From assembly GCA_028697695.1 (NCBI GenBank), contig JAQVEI010000189.1, positions 1-5,420 on the forward strand: a stretch of DNA of 5,420 nucleotides, read 5' to 3'. This document shows, in pieces, positions 1 through 5,420 of the stretch. This DNA comes from Lentimicrobiaceae bacterium. Lineage in GTDB: Bacteria > Bacteroidota > Bacteroidia > Bacteroidales > Lentimicrobiaceae. Position 1 is the stretch's first letter. Each line of letters starts with the position of its first letter. Made by a program: the position numbers and the translations under genes. Under the pieces are notes generated by a model. That model was not told the DNA's origin, ran no database searches, and saw nothing but the letters and a program-made list of their open reading frames with translations.

Positions 1-212
1 AAAACACCCGCTTTTACGATGTTAAAACCGGGCTGCTTATTCGCGAATCCGGTGAACAGGGCATAACCGATTACAGCGATTACCGCGAAGTAAACGGAGT
101 GAAATTCCCCTATTCCATTTCGCAGCAGGCTGGCCCACAAAATATGGATTTAACAGTGTTAACGGTTAAAGTAAACAATAAATTAAAAGACGAATTGTTC
201 CAGTTGAAATAA
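1..212 (+). CDS. C-terminal end of a LolA-like-fold protein, possibly an M16 (insulinase-family) peptidase fusion (5' end outside window)
   Basis: Only the last 69 codons are present. The frame starts at base 3 and stops at the TAA at 210-212. The fragment reads as short beta strands with the pattern YDVKTGLL, then DYSDYREVNGVKFPYSI, then a final strand ending in KDELFQLK. This order (a substrate-derived 'D-x-x-TG' turn, 'DYR-x-VNG-x-KFP', then a last strand before the stop) is what I know from the C-terminal beta domain of LolA-like outer-membrane lipoprotein-sorting proteins. In Bacteroidota such a domain is also found at the end of secreted M16 zinc-peptidase-like proteins. No catalytic motif lies in the visible part, so the choice between the two is inference. 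The gene is the last of its transcription unit, since a strong terminator follows 21 bases after the stop. The reading frame is certain; the family call is moderate. Confidence 0.6.
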   Translation, partial: NTRFYDVKTGLLIRESGEQGITDYSDYREVNGVKFPYSISQQAGPQNMDLTVLTVKVNNKLKDELFQLK

Positions 213-233
213 AATATATTCAACATTTGCTGC

Positions 234-266
234 AAAAAGCTGTTCTTTATCAGGGCAGCTTTTTTT
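234..266 (+). terminator. Intrinsic terminator of the upstream gene
   Basis: AAAAAGCTG (234-242) is the exact reverse complement of CAGCTTTTT (256-264). The stem extends inward through two G-U pairs and CU/AG (243-246 with 252-255), giving about 13 pairs around a 5-base loop (247-251). The downstream arm runs into an unbroken stretch of seven T (260-266). This separates the preceding gene from the GH13 gene. The A-rich left arm means it might also work, more weakly, on the opposite strand. Confidence 0.85.
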
Positions 267-308
267 AATTTAATGAAATGCCACAAAAAGACCTCATGTG
301 TTGATGTT

Positions 309-338
309 TTTGTTTTATATGAGCATTGATTATCTTTG
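309..338 (+). promoter_or_regulatory. Bacteroidota-type (sigma-ABfr-like) promoter for the GH13-GH31 unit
   Basis: A TTTG element at 309-312 is followed after 18 bases by TATCTTTG at 331-338. This matches the Bacteroidota consensus of TTTG near -33 and TAnnTTTG near -7. The usual spacing is about 19-21, so 18 is at the short edge. Transcription would then start near base 344, leaving a 5' leader of roughly 37 bases before the ATG at 381. The placement just after a terminator and before a complete gene supports the call. I saw no clear operator repeat around it. Confidence 0.75.
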
Positions 339-380
339 CGTCTGAACTTTCTATTATTTCTAATAATTAAATCCAATACC

Positions 381-1757
381 ATGATTAAACTTAGAACCCG
401 GACTTTACTTCTTTTAACCATCTCAGTGCTGTTTATCTTTAGTTCATGCGGTACCCAAACCGGTGGGGATCAGCAACAGAGTGGAAAAATTACTCAGGTA
501 AAACATCCTGAATGGAGTAAAAATCTGAGTATTTACGAAGTCAACATCCGCCAATTTACCCCTGAGGGTACTTTTAATGCTTTAAAAGCTCACTTACCCC
601 GGTTAAAAGAACTTGGTGCTGACATAATTTGGCTGATGCCTGTAAATCCCATTGGTGAACTCAACAGAAAAGGCACTATGGGCAGCTATTATTCGGTGAG
701 TGACTACCTCACGCTGAATCCGGAATATGGAACGGATGAAGATTTTAAAGAACTCATAAAAACTGCTCATGAAAATGATCTTTATGTCATTATCGACTGG
801 GTAGCCAACCACTCTGCCTGGGACAACGCCCTGGTAGCAGAACATCCGGAGTGGTATGAGAAAGATTCACTGGGAAAAATGATTTCTCCCTTTGACTGGA
901 CCGATGTGGTAGCATTTGATTACAACAACCCTCAAATGAATGATTACATGCTTAATGCAATGAAGTTTTGGGTAAACGAATATGATATTGACGGTTACCG
1001 TTGTGATGTTGCCGGAATGGTTCCCGATACATTTTGGGTGAGGGTGCGTAAAGAATTGGATAAAATAAAACCGGTATTCATGCTTGCCGAAGATGAAGCG
1101 CCACGGCATCATGCTGCATTTGATATGACTTACGGCTGGGAGTTTCACAAGATTATGAACGACATTTACAGTCAGGATAAAAATGCAAACGACATTGAAA
1201 ATTATCTGCATAAAAACGATTCGCTCTACCCTTCAGATGCTTATAGGATGTATTTCATAACCAACCACGACGAAAACTCATGGAATGGTACCGAATATGA
1301 ACGATTGGGCGATGGAGTCAGGGCATTTTACGTACTCACCGCCACGGTACCCGGCATGCCTTTAATCTATACCGGTCAGGAAGCCGCACTGGATAAACGT
1401 TTGGAATTTTTTGAAAAAGATGCTGTTGAATGGAACAATTACCCGATGGCTGATTTTTATCATCAAATCTTCGAACTTAAAAAGAACAATCCTGCGCTTT
1501 ACAATGGCGACTTTGGTGGTAATTGGAAAAGAATTAATACGGGATATAGCAAAGAAATATTTGCGCTTTTGCGTGAGAAAGGAAGCAATAAAGTGCTAAG
1601 CATTGTTAATCTTAGTGCAGAACCCCTCACCTTTAACCTTGAAGGAGATGCATTTTCTGACGATTACACCCGTCTATTTACCAATGATAAGGTAAAGTTG
1701 AATAAAAACGAGAGCATAACCCTGCCTGCATGGGGGTATCAGGTTTATTTCAAATAA
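381..1757 (+). CDS. GH13 alpha-amylase-family glycoside hydrolase, lipoprotein
   Basis: A 458-residue protein of the alpha-amylase (GH13) family, expected to hydrolyse or transfer alpha-glucosidic bonds in starch or maltodextrins. The N-terminus has basic residues, a hydrophobic stretch (about residues 9-20) and a lipobox FSSC with the lipidated Cys at 23, so it should be a membrane-anchored lipoprotein. The (beta/alpha)8 barrel starts near 48 (SIYEVNIRQFT). The GH13 motifs are all visible: region I DWVANH (139-144), region II GYRCDVA with Arg207 and nucleophile Asp209, region III MLAE with acid/base Glu237, and region IV TNHD with Asp297. Domain B between region I and II is short. A beta-sandwich domain C follows (about 385-458). 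I chose the ATG at 381: the longer frame from TTG at 336 would begin inside the promoter and adds 15 residues ahead of a good signal peptide. Subfamily and exact specificity cannot be read from the sequence. It is probably co-transcribed with the GH31 gene. Confidence 0.93.
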   Translation: MIKLRTRTLLLLTISVLFIFSSCGTQTGGDQQQSGKITQVKHPEWSKNLSIYEVNIRQFTPEGTFNALKAHLPRLKELGADIIWLMPVNPIGELNRKGTMGSYYSVSDYLTLNPEYGTDEDFKELIKTAHENDLYVIIDWVANHSAWDNALVAEHPEWYEKDSLGKMISPFDWTDVVAFDYNNPQMNDYMLNAMKFWVNEYDIDGYRCDVAGMVPDTFWVRVRKELDKIKPVFMLAEDEAPRHHAAFDMTYGWEFHKIMNDIYSQDKNANDIENYLHKNDSLYPSDAYRMYFITNHDENSWNGTEYERLGDGVRAFYVLTATVPGMPLIYTGQEAALDKRLEFFEKDAVEWNNYPMADFYHQIFELKKNNPALYNGDFGGNWKRINTGYSKEIFALLREKGSNKVLSIVNLSAEPLTFNLEGDAFSDDYTRLFTNDKVKLNKNESITLPAWGYQVYFK

Positions 1758-1806
1758 ATAGTACCGTTAACAGGTTTTTGGGTAGGCATCATTTAAGACC
1801 GGCATC

Positions 1807-4272
1807 ATGAAAAGCAAACGACTACTATGGATGGTTTTTTGTTTTATGAGCTTACCAGCTTTAGCACAAAACAACCAATTTAAGAGCCTGGGAAACCTGG
1901 AAACTTTTGATATGAACGCGGGCGTTCTAAATCTTTTCACTTCATATGGTACCGCCCGGGTTACGGCTTATGACAGTGGAATTATCAGGGTAAGAATAGC
2001 AATGGAGGACTTTACTGAGCCGTTTTCCTATGCAGTGATAATGAGCCCTCAAGAGCCAGTCATTGAATTTGAAGAAAACGCGGGTAAGCTAATACTAAGC
2101 ACCACGCTTATCCGGCTCGAAATCAACAAATACCCGCTAAGGTTTGCTTTTTACACCCTATCCGGTGAGCTCCTGAATGCCGACGACCCGGCCCTGGGAA
2201 CCTCCTGGCTGGGTACCGAAGTTACCACCTGTAAGTCCTTGCAAGCGGGTGAACGCTTTTTAGGCCTTGGAGAAAAAACGGGTAATCTCGACCGGTTTGG
2301 AAGCGCATACATCAATTGGAATACCGACAATCCACACTATGGCCCCCATGACGATCCACTATATGTGAGTATACCTTTTTACATTGGTTTACACAGTAAC
2401 CTTGCCTATGGAATTTTTTTGGACAACAGCTATAAAAGTTTGTTCAACTTTGGCGCGGGAACGCAGCGTTTCAGTTCCTTTAGTGCAGTTGATGGAGAGA
2501 TGGACTATTATTTTATCCATCAGCCCGATGTTAAGGGAATCATCAAAGATTATACAGCGCTCACGGGCCGAATGCCCATGCCACCGCTTTATGCCCTGGG
2601 ATACCAACAATGCAGGTGGAGCTACTATCCGGAGCGCGAAGTAATTGATGTGGTGGAAAATTTCCGCTTCAGGAAAATTCCATTGGATGTGATTTATCTG
2701 GACATCCATTATATGGACGATTATAAAATATTCACCTGGCATCCCACCCGGTTTCCTGAGCCTGCAAAAATGATTGATAAGCTAAAGAAAATGGGTGTTC
2801 ACACGACCGTAATTGTAGATCCCGGAATAAAGATTGAAAAATCGTATGCAGCGTTTGAAGAAGGACTGAAACAAGATGTATTTATCCGCTATCCCGACAG
2901 TGCCTTGTACAGTGCACAGGTATGGCCGGGTTGGTGCGCGTTTCCCGATTTCTCCAAACCAACTGCCCGTAAATGGTGGAGCAACGCTTTTAAGGCGCTG
3001 ACAGATGTTGGTGTTGATGGATTCTGGAATGACATGAACGAAATAGCCTCATGGGGAGGCGGTTTTACACCCAACTTTATTACAATGGACTGGGAAGGTC
3101 ATCACTCCACATACCGTCAGGCTAAAAATGTGTATGGCTCACTTATGGCAAGAGCTACCTTTGAGGGTGCGCGCGAATGGATGCCAAACCGTCGGCCTTT
3201 TATTCTTACCAGGGCCGGTTTTGCCGGATTGCAACGCCATACTGCCTTATGGACCGGCGACAATCAGGCTACCGATGAGCACTTAATGCTGGGGGTGCGA
3301 ATAATTAACAGCCTTGGATTAAGCGGGGTTGCGTTCTCCGGTGTTGATGTTGGAGGATTCAGCCAGAATGCAACACCTGAGCTCTTTGCCCGGTGGATGT
3401 CGGTGGGTGCTTTCAGTCCTTTTTTCAGAAGTCACTCTGCCATAGACACACGTCAGGCTGAGCCATGGGCCTTCGGCGAGAACACCGAAGCCATCTGCAG
3501 AAACTACATATCGCTCAGATACAAACTAATGCCTTACATCTATTCGGTTTTCCATGAATCCAGTGAATCCGGAATGCCTGTAAACCGAAGCCTGGCTATT
3601 GATTATACTTTTGACGATGCTGTCTATAAGCCTGACTTCCAGCATGAGTATCTTTTTGGCCCAAACCTTTTGGTGGCGCCTTCGGAAAGCTATAAAGCCC
3701 TCACCGATGTTTATCTACCACAAGGGCAATGGTACAATTTTTATACCGATGAAATATATGAGGGCAACACAGTGGCAACAGCTGCCTCGCCGGTACATCG
3801 CCTGCCCTTGTTTGTAAAAGCAGGTTCAGCAATACCTATGCAACATCTGATTCAAAACACCGGTGAGCGTGCCGGAGACACTCTCTATTTGCACCTTTAC
3901 GCTGGACGGGAGAACGTTAAATTCGAATATTACGAGGATGATGGCGACTCCTATGATTATCAACACGGTGTGTTTTATAGTCGTGATATTATTTATGATG
4001 CTGATGCACAATCACTGACGCTGGGAAAGGTAAACGGAACCTATCCTTCTGAATTTAAAAAAGTCATAGTGGTATTACATGGCTTTGATGACAATCTAAA
4101 ATTCAGCGTTAACGGTAGTTTTATCGCGACGCAAAAAGTAAGTATCAACCTTTTGGACGCTCTTAACAGTGAGGATGCACTTTATAAAACAACATTTAAC
4201 TCCCAAATTGAAGTAAAACAAACCCCGGCACTATCTCTGGTAAGAAATAGTATAACAATTGAATGGAAATAG
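1807..4272 (+). CDS. Secreted GH31 alpha-glucosidase-family enzyme with DUF5110 domain
   Basis: An 821-residue protein, the usual size for bacterial GH31 enzymes with a C-terminal DUF5110. A signal peptide ends at LPALA|Q (cleavage after Ala20), so the mature enzyme is probably periplasmic. Domains in order: an N-terminal mutarotase-like beta-sandwich (about 30-240), the catalytic barrel (about 255-590), a proximal beta domain (about 590-675) and DUF5110 (about 690-760), then a short beta-rich tail. Active-site signatures are intact: YLDIHYMDDY (Asp299, Asp304) at the substrate pocket, GFWNDMNE with nucleophile Asp409, LTRAGFAG with Arg469, WTGDN with acid/base Asp485, and RSHS with His543. 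The likely job is release of glucose from the non-reducing ends of maltooligosaccharides made by the GH13 partner upstream. Known alternatives in the family are alpha-xylosidase and oligosaccharide 4-alpha-glucosyltransferase, which I cannot exclude. It starts 49 bases after the GH13 stop with no terminator between, so an operon is likely. Confidence 0.94.
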   Translation: MKSKRLLWMVFCFMSLPALAQNNQFKSLGNLETFDMNAGVLNLFTSYGTARVTAYDSGIIRVRIAMEDFTEPFSYAVIMSPQEPVIEFEENAGKLILSTTLIRLEINKYPLRFAFYTLSGELLNADDPALGTSWLGTEVTTCKSLQAGERFLGLGEKTGNLDRFGSAYINWNTDNPHYGPHDDPLYVSIPFYIGLHSNLAYGIFLDNSYKSLFNFGAGTQRFSSFSAVDGEMDYYFIHQPDVKGIIKDYTALTGRMPMPPLYALGYQQCRWSYYPEREVIDVVENFRFRKIPLDVIYLDIHYMDDYKIFTWHPTRFPEPAKMIDKLKKMGVHTTVIVDPGIKIEKSYAAFEEGLKQDVFIRYPDSALYSAQVWPGWCAFPDFSKPTARKWWSNAFKALTDVGVDGFWNDMNEIASWGGGFTPNFITMDWEGHHSTYRQAKNVYGSLMARATFEGAREWMPNRRPFILTRAGFAGLQRHTALWTGDNQATDEHLMLGVRIINSLGLSGVAFSGVDVGGFSQNATPELFARWMSVGAFSPFFRSHSAIDTRQAEPWAFGENTEAICRNYISLRYKLMPYIYSVFHESSESGMPVNRSLAIDYTFDDAVYKPDFQHEYLFGPNLLVAPSESYKALTDVYLPQGQWYNFYTDEIYEGNTVATAASPVHRLPLFVKAGSAIPMQHLIQNTGERAGDTLYLHLYAGRENVKFEYYEDDGDSYDYQHGVFYSRDIIYDADAQSLTLGKVNGTYPSEFKKVIVVLHGFDDNLKFSVNGSFIATQKVSINLLDALNSEDALYKTTFNSQIEVKQTPALSLVRNSITIEWK

Positions 4273-4293
4273 AAAATAGAAAAATACTATTTC
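4266..4293. terminator. Weak inverted repeat at the convergent gene junction, possible shared terminator
   Basis: GAAATAG (4266-4272, covering the GH31 stop codon) pairs exactly with CTATTTC (4287-4293, covering the stop codon of the opposite gene) around a 14-base A-rich loop. The stem has only one or two G-C pairs and lacks a clean T-tract on the plus strand. On the minus strand the loop itself reads as T-rich. It may help end transcription from both sides, but the stem is weak and the call is tentative. Confidence 0.3.
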
Positions 4294-4724
4294 TCTGCTG
4301 ATTGTTTAATTTTAACTTTCTCGCTCCACTCCTGCACACAACTTTGAAGTAATTTAAGATTCACAGGCTTAAACAAACAATCATCCATACCGGCTTCAAT
4401 GCAACGCTGGTAATCGCTATTCAATGCATTGGCTGTAATGGCTATAATAAATGGCCGTTCCGAAGCCGGGTATTTTTCAATAATTCTCCGCGTGGCTTCC
4501 ATACCGCTCATCTCCGGCATCTGTATATCCATAAAGATAATATCAAACTTTTCAACTTCCATTATCTCAAGCACCTCTCTCCCGTTTAATACCGAAACGG
4601 GCTGATGGCCCATTATATTTAACATGGACACCAAAAAACGCTGATTTACCACATTGTCTTCTGCTACCAGTATTTTTAATGTGCTATTTGAATCCGGCTT
4701 GCTATCGATTTCATGAAATGTCAT
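4287..4724 (-). CDS. Stand-alone response-regulator receiver (REC) domain protein
   Basis: A 145-residue protein made of one CheY-like receiver domain (about residues 17-135) and no output domain. All phosphotransfer residues are present: the acidic pair Glu22-Asp23 in LVAEDN, the phospho-acceptor Asp66 in FMDIQMPEMSG, Thr97 in ITANA and Lys119 in LFKPV. The wording (AEDNxxNQ, MDIQMPxMSG, ITANAL, MDDCLxKPV) is that of receiver domains normally found at the C-terminus of hybrid histidine kinases, not of DNA-binding regulators. The first 15 residues are polar and look like a linker. It should accept phosphate from a kinase or phosphotransfer protein encoded elsewhere, in the cytoplasm. No kinase or Hpt gene is next to it; in the same frame a stop lies a few codons upstream of the ATG, so it is not simply the tail of a longer frame. 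It ends 14 bases from the convergent GH31 gene. Confidence 0.92.
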   Translation of the reverse strand: MTFHEIDSKPDSNSTLKILVAEDNVVNQRFLVSMLNIMGHQPVSVLNGREVLEIMEVEKFDIIFMDIQMPEMSGMEATRRIIEKYPASERPFIIAITANALNSDYQRCIEAGMDDCLFKPVNLKLLQSCVQEWSEKVKIKQSAEK

Positions 4725-4845
4725 AATGGTATATCTGGTTTAAATGTATAAAATCAACGAGCGAATAAATAGTCTGGAGCAGAAACAGTTATATATTTTA
4801 CATATCTATGCCGTTTTCCGGTGTGAAGATAATAATTTTTTTTAC

Positions 4846-4920
4846 ATGAAACCTATTTTTACCTGGTTTTTAAAAACCTCAATAAAGCCGGGGTTACAGG
4901 GTAAGTCCGCACCCGCATAA
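4846..4920 (+). CDS. Possible small cationic peptide ORF, 24 residues, unrecognised
   Basis: An ATG at 4846 opens 24 codons to a TAA at 4918-4920. The peptide begins MKPIFTWFLK and ends GKSAPA. It has four Lys and no acidic residue, with an aromatic-hydrophobic first half, and ends well before the S9 gene. I do not recognise it. For: it starts after an AT-rich leader as usual for this phylum, and the composition is less random than expected for intergenic DNA. Against: at this length an open frame is common by chance, no good promoter sits upstream, and a palindrome occupies its middle. It could be a leader peptide, a small membrane-active protein, or nothing. Confidence 0.2.
   Translation: MKPIFTWFLKTSIKPGLQGKSAPA
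4865..4878. repeat. Perfect 14-base palindrome, possible operator
   Basis: GGTTTTTAAAAACC is its own reverse complement, with no central spacer; the match breaks at the next base on each side. It lies about 140 bases upstream of the receiver gene start and about 200 upstream of the S9 gene start. Such symmetry fits a dimeric regulator site, but the run of T then A makes part of it likely by chance in AT-rich DNA. Confidence 0.3.
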
Positions 4921-5052
4921 AGTTAACTGACTTGAGGATATCTTTCCAACAGGCCAAACTCATCCGATAATTTTATGGATTAAGCATATAATATTATCTG
5001 CTTTCCTGATAAAATATATCAACAATGAGCGGGCTTAAGTAAAAACATTTAC

Positions 5053-5060
5053 TACTTTCG
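5053..5060 (+). promoter_or_regulatory. Probable -7 element for the S9 peptidase gene
   Basis: TACTTTCG differs by one base from the Bacteroidota -7 consensus TAnnTTTG and lies 21 bases before the ATG at 5082, which would put the transcript start only about 15 bases upstream of it. No good TTTG is found at the matching -33 position (about 5030-5034), so the call rests on the -7 element and its position. Confidence 0.4.
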
Positions 5061-5081
5061 CTGAAGCTAAACCCACACATC

Positions 5082-5420
5082 ATGAAAAAAAAATTATCAT
5101 TATCTTTAATTTTAGTTGGAATGATACTTCCGCTTGCAATGCATGCACAAGAAAAATTTAATGCTGAAACACTTTGGAAATTAGGCCGGTTGTCTGATGT
5201 ACAATACTCACCTGCTGACAAGAGTTTTATTTATGGTGTTACCTGGTACGATGCCGAAACCAATAAAAGCAGCCGCGACATATGGCGCCTGGACAAGAAT
5301 GCCGAATCGCCACGAAATCTGACACAGTCCCCGGCCAGTGAGTTTAATGCCATATGGCGCCCTGACGGAAAAAAAATAGGGTTCCTGTCTGCTGAGTCGG
5401 GAGAAGTTCAAATCTGGGAG
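5082..5420 (+). CDS. N-terminal part of a secreted S9-family (prolyl oligopeptidase-like) peptidase (3' end outside window)
   Basis: The first 113 codons are present, open to the window edge. The start has MKKKLSLS, a hydrophobic core and a likely cleavage after Ala22 (MHA|QEK), so the protein is exported, probably to the periplasm. The mature N-terminus reads ETLWKLGRLSDVQYSP (residues 29-44), followed by YGVTWYDAETNKSSRDIW and then a repeat-like AIWRPDGKKIGFLS (90-103). This is the opening of the beta-propeller of S9 dipeptidyl- or acylaminoacyl-peptidases as found in Bacteroidota, where blades carry 'SPDGKxIAF'-type strands. The catalytic alpha/beta-hydrolase domain with the Ser-Asp-His triad would lie at the C-terminus, outside the window, so activity cannot be checked. 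It is divergent from the receiver gene and has no evident link to the glycosidases. Confidence 0.85.
   Translation, partial: MKKKLSLSLILVGMILPLAMHAQEKFNAETLWKLGRLSDVQYSPADKSFIYGVTWYDAETNKSSRDIWRLDKNAESPRNLTQSPASEFNAIWRPDGKKIGFLSAESGEVQIWE

Larger units (their letters stand above)
4725..5081. other. 357-base intergenic region between divergent receiver and S9 peptidase genes
   Basis: This AT-rich stretch separates two divergent genes and must hold both their promoters. It contains a 24-codon ORF of unknown status (4846-4920), a perfect 14-base palindrome (4865-4878), short palindromes AGTTAACT (4921-4928) and ATAATATTAT (4988-4997), and a TACTTTCG element close to the S9 gene. I see no tRNA, known riboswitch core or strong hairpin-plus-T terminator here. 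No clear promoter for the receiver gene could be picked on the minus strand: TATCTTCA-like sequence is present but matches poorly. Confidence 0.6.

Noticed and set aside
336..380. Upstream TTG start that would lengthen the GH13 protein by 15 residues
   Set aside because: The TTG lies inside the -7 promoter element, so it would not be transcribed, and the extension would spoil a normal lipoprotein signal peptide that begins at the ATG at 381.
110..421. Minus-strand open frame of 103 codons spanning the terminator and the GH13 promoter
   Set aside because: It crosses a clear terminator and promoter and the end and start of two real plus-strand genes, and the protein has no recognisable pattern.
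867..1211. Minus-strand open frame of 114 codons inside the GH13 gene
   Set aside because: It overlaps the conserved GH13 regions II and III on the other strand and shows no family features.
1758..1806. Possible terminator between the GH13 and GH31 genes
   Set aside because: Only a very short CC...GG pairing around GTTAACA is seen, with a TTTTT run but no stable stem. It does not support ending transcription here.
2389..2742. Minus-strand open frame of 117 codons inside the GH31 gene
   Set aside because: It lies opposite a strongly conserved catalytic-domain region, has no recognisable domain, and its composition is that of an antisense shadow.
4803..4810. TATCTATG as a -7 element for the small ORF
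   Set aside because: It is one base off consensus but no TTTG-like element lies 18-21 bases upstream, and such matches are frequent in AT-rich DNA.
4899..4914. GGGT...ACCC hairpin as a riboswitch or attenuator stem before the S9 gene
   Set aside because: The stem is only four pairs, no T-tract follows, and no known riboswitch core is recognisable.
5208..5411. Minus-strand open frame inside the S9 peptidase gene
   Set aside because: It is antisense to a well recognised S9 N-terminus and has no features of its own.

Overview
The window looks like chromosomal DNA from a member of the Bacteroidota. Three signs point there: an almost consensus Bacteroidota-type promoter (TTTG, 18 bases, TATCTTTG) ahead of the first complete gene, starts without Shine-Dalgarno motifs and with AT-rich leaders, and exported proteins cut just before a Gln (ALA|Q, MHA|Q). 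Assignment below phylum is not possible from the sequence alone.

Layout. Positions 1-212 hold the 3' end of a plus-strand gene with a LolA-like C-terminal fold, closed by a strong intrinsic terminator (234-266). A new transcription unit then starts from the promoter at 309-338. It carries a lipoprotein GH13 alpha-amylase-type enzyme (381-1757) and, 49 bases on with no terminator visible between, a secreted GH31 alpha-glucosidase-type enzyme with a DUF5110 module (1807-4272). The GH31 gene meets, tail to tail with a 14-base gap, a minus-strand gene for a stand-alone receiver-domain protein (4287-4724). A 357-base intergenic region follows (4725-5081). It holds an uncertain 24-codon ORF and a 14-base palindrome. 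The window ends in the 5' part of a plus-strand gene for a secreted S9-family (prolyl oligopeptidase-like) peptidase (5082 to beyond the edge).

How the genes may work together. The GH13 and GH31 enzymes form a plausible alpha-glucan pair: the lipoprotein GH13 would cut starch or maltodextrin (or transfer glucosyl units), and the exported GH31 would take glucose from the shorter products. No SusC/SusD-type transporter or sugar regulator lies inside the window, so a full polysaccharide utilisation locus cannot be claimed. The receiver protein, the S9 peptidase and the leading partial gene look like unrelated neighbours.

All catalytic residues I could check in the complete genes are present. 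I found no mobile element, CRISPR array, tRNA or rRNA, and no convincing novel system. The least explained parts are the orphan receiver and the intergenic region with the small ORF.
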